Under the pieces are notes generated by a model. The model searched no databases and had not been told where the DNA came from. It saw nothing but the letters and a program-made list of their open reading frames with translations. Of a stretch of 23,872 bases of DNA, positions 22,058 to 23,872 are shown piece by piece. The position numbers and the translations under genes were made by a program. The first letter of the stretch is position 1; each line of letters opens with the position of its first letter. Source of the stretch: JAITWN01 sp964581365 (GTDB taxonomy: Bacteria > Pseudomonadota > Gammaproteobacteria > SZUA-140); NCBI GenBank assembly GCA_964581365.1, contig CAZOOF010000033.1, forward strand, positions 1-23,872, written 5' to 3'.

Positions 22058-23725
22058 ATGACTGATCCGAGCACCCTGCCGGCCTGGAGCGCCTTGCGCG
22101 CGCATCGGGACGAAATCGCCTCGCGTCATCTGCGCGAGCTGTTCCGCGAGGATCCGCGCCGCTTCGAGCGCTTCTCGCTGCGCTTCGAGGACGTCCTCAT
22201 CGACTACTCGAAGAATCGCATCACCGGCGAGACGCTGCGCCTGCTGCTCGATCTCGCCCAACAGGCGGGACTGCGCGCGAAGATCGATGCGATGTTCGCC
22301 GGTCAGGCGATCAACATGACCGAAGGCCGCGCCGTCCTGCACACGGCGCTGCGCAACCGTTCCGGCGGGCCGGTGCATGTCGAGGGCAAGGACGTCATGC
22401 CGGAAGTGCGCGAGGTGCTGGCGCGGATGCGCGCTTTCACTGCCGCCGTGCGCAGCGGCTCGTGGCGGGGCTGCACCGGCAAGCCGATCACGGATGTGAT
22501 CAACATCGGCATCGGCGGTTCCGATCTCGGTCCGGCGATGGTGACGCGGGCGCTGCGGCCCTATGCGAGCTCCTCGCTGCGGGTCCACTTCGTTTCCAAT
22601 GTCGACGGCACGCATATCGTCGAGACCCTGAAGCAGAAGAATCCCGAGACCACGCTGTTTATCATCGCCTCGAAGACCTTCACCACCCAGGAAACGATGC
22701 TCAATGCGCACACGGCGCGCGAGTGGTTCGTGCAGGCCACGGGCAACGAGCAGGGCGTCGGTCGCCACTTCGTCGCCGTGTCCACCAATGCCCGTGAAGT
22801 CAGCGCCTTCGGCATCGATACCGCCAATATGTTCCGCTTCTGGGACTGGGTCGGCGGACGCTACTCGCTGTGGGGTGCGATCGGGCTGCCGATCGCCGTC
22901 GCCATCGGTATGGACCGTTTCGAGGAGCTGCTGGACGGCGCGCATGCCATGGACGAGCATTTCCGCACCGCTCCCTTCGCCGGCAACGCGCCGGTGATCC
23001 TCGGTCTGCTCGGCGTCTGGTATGCCAATTTCTTCGGTGCGGAAACCCATGCCGTGCTGCCCTATGACCAGTATCTGGACAGGCTGCCGGCATACCTGCA
23101 GCAGCTCGACATGGAAAGCAATGGCAAGGGTGTGGATCTGGACGGACGCCCGATCACGGGCTATACCACCGGGCCGGTGGTATGGGGTGAGCCCGGCACC
23201 AACGGGCAGCATGCGTTCTACCAGCTCATCCATCAGGGCACCAGACTGATACCCGCCGATTTCATCGCCGCTGTGCACTCGCCCAATCCCGTGGGCGAGC
23301 ACCATGCTGTCCTGCTCGCCAATTTCCTCGCCCAGACCGAGGCGCTGGCCATGGGCTGCACAGCGGACGAGGTGCGCGAGGAAATGACGGTCGCCGGCGC
23401 CAGCGCGGAAACGATCGCGCGGCAGATGCCGCACCGGGTCTTTGAAGGCAATCGCCCCAGCAATTCGATTCTGCTGCGGCGCCTCACTCCGCGCGCGCTC
23501 GGCGCGCTGCTCGCGCTGTACGAGCATCGGGTATTCGTGCAGGGTGTCATCTGGAACGTGAACTCCTTCGATCAATGGGGAGTGGAACTCGGCAAGCAGC
23601 TTGCCCGGAAGATACTCGACGAACTGAACCAGGATGAACCGGCGAGCGGACATGACGCCTCCACCTGTGCCCTGATCGAGTACGTGAAGTCGCTGCGCGG
23701 CAATGCGGATAGCGCTGGGGGTTGA
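22058..23725 (+). CDS. pgi: Glucose-6-phosphate isomerase
   Basis: Pgi interconverts glucose 6-phosphate and fructose 6-phosphate, so it sits at the branch between glycolysis and the oxidative path set by zwf. The 555-residue protein starts at ATG 22058 (MTDPSTLPAW), one base after the zwf stop. IGIGGSDLGPAMV (150-162), SKTFTTQET, DMESNGKG with catalytic E353, GQHAFYQLIHQG with H385 and FDQWGVELGKQL with K513 are all present. The start has only a weak ribosome binding site, so coupling to zwf is likely. Its last 23 bases overlap the truA start. Confidence 0.98.
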   Translation: MTDPSTLPAWSALRAHRDEIASRHLRELFREDPRRFERFSLRFEDVLIDYSKNRITGETLRLLLDLAQQAGLRAKIDAMFAGQAINMTEGRAVLHTALRNRSGGPVHVEGKDVMPEVREVLARMRAFTAAVRSGSWRGCTGKPITDVINIGIGGSDLGPAMVTRALRPYASSSLRVHFVSNVDGTHIVETLKQKNPETTLFIIASKTFTTQETMLNAHTAREWFVQATGNEQGVGRHFVAVSTNAREVSAFGIDTANMFRFWDWVGGRYSLWGAIGLPIAVAIGMDRFEELLDGAHAMDEHFRTAPFAGNAPVILGLLGVWYANFFGAETHAVLPYDQYLDRLPAYLQQLDMESNGKGVDLDGRPITGYTTGPVVWGEPGTNGQHAFYQLIHQGTRLIPADFIAAVHSPNPVGEHHAVLLANFLAQTEALAMGCTADEVREEMTVAGASAETIARQMPHRVFEGNRPSNSILLRRLTPRALGALLALYEHRVFVQGVIWNVNSFDQWGVELGKQLARKILDELNQDEPASGHDASTCALIEYVKSLRGNADSAGG

Positions 23726-23872
23726 GTATCACGGCGGCGGGTTCTGCGGCTGGCAGATCCAGGATGGCGTCCGCACCGTGCAGGAATGTCTGGAGAGCGC
23801 GCTGGCCAGAGTCGCCAATGAGCCGGTGCGGACCATCTGCGCCGGCCGCACCGATACCGGTGTGCACGCTTT
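23703..23872 (+). CDS. truA: tRNA pseudouridine synthase A, N-terminal part, cut by window edge
   Basis: TruA makes pseudouridine at positions 38-40 of tRNA anticodon arms. The visible 56 residues start MRIALGVEYHGGGFCGWQ and reach AGRTDTGVHA, whose aspartate (D51) is the catalytic base. The ATG at 23703 lies inside the pgi 3' end, giving a 23-base overlap in a different frame. No good ribosome binding site is seen. The rest of the gene (normally about 260-270 residues) lies beyond the right edge. Confidence 0.93.
   Translation, partial: MRIALGVEYHGGGFCGWQIQDGVRTVQECLESALARVANEPVRTICAGRTDTGVHA

Noticed and set aside
21827..23653. Long minus-strand open frame (608 codons) opposite zwf and pgi
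   Set aside because: It is antisense to two well-supported enzymes with all catalytic residues; GC-rich codon use commonly opens such shadow frames, and the translation is rich in R, H, Q and A without a recognisable domain.

Overview
The window is a chromosomal core region from a GC-rich gammaproteobacterium. The evidence is gene order rather than any single marker. pepA-holC-valS is divergent from lptF-lptG, nudJ lies next to a relic of mnmA, and pcnB-folK is followed by panB-panC; all of these are gammaproteobacterial arrangements. A PEP-CTERM protein and a carbon block (gnd-zwf-pgi, glgA, ppc) suggest an environmental, non-enteric lineage. The species cannot be named from the sequence alone. 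No phage, insertion sequence, CRISPR array or integron was seen.

Layout from left to right. Positions 1-3487 (minus) carry pepA, holC and the first half of valS, which runs off the left edge. Positions 3614-5775 (plus) carry lptF and lptG, the inner-membrane permease pair of the lipopolysaccharide exporter, joined by a TTGA stop/start overlap. Positions 5805-6995 (minus) carry rluE, nudJ and, overlapping the nudJ stop codon, a decayed 5' fragment of mnmA. Positions 7182-9441 (plus) are a three-gene stress-envelope cluster: a hemerythrin-domain protein fused to a membrane tail, a YqjE-like holin-superfamily protein and a DUF3618-like membrane protein. A strong hairpin separates this cluster from a convergent PEP-CTERM exported protein (9501-10109, minus).

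A tRNA-Glu(CUC) gene (10419-10494, minus) is divergent from pcnB. pcnB has no ATG, GTG, TTG or CTG available at its natural N-terminus and appears to start on AUC, which recalls the AUU start of E. coli pcnB. pcnB is followed by folK, a deoxynucleoside kinase, panB and panC; folK through panC are coupled by ATGA overlaps and supply folate, nucleotide and pantothenate precursors. An 11-bp hairpin at 14931-14969 separates panC from convergent ppc. ppc and glgA (minus) lie divergent from gnd-zwf-pgi-truA (plus); truA runs off the right edge. This last block brings together glycogen synthesis, anaplerosis and the glucose-6-phosphate node.

The observations most worth a second look are the mnmA relic, the AUC start of pcnB, the in-frame internal ribosome binding site in the hemerythrin fusion (apparent loss of a stop codon), and the overlong rluE tail that looks like a frameshift. 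No convincing new defence or mobile system was found.
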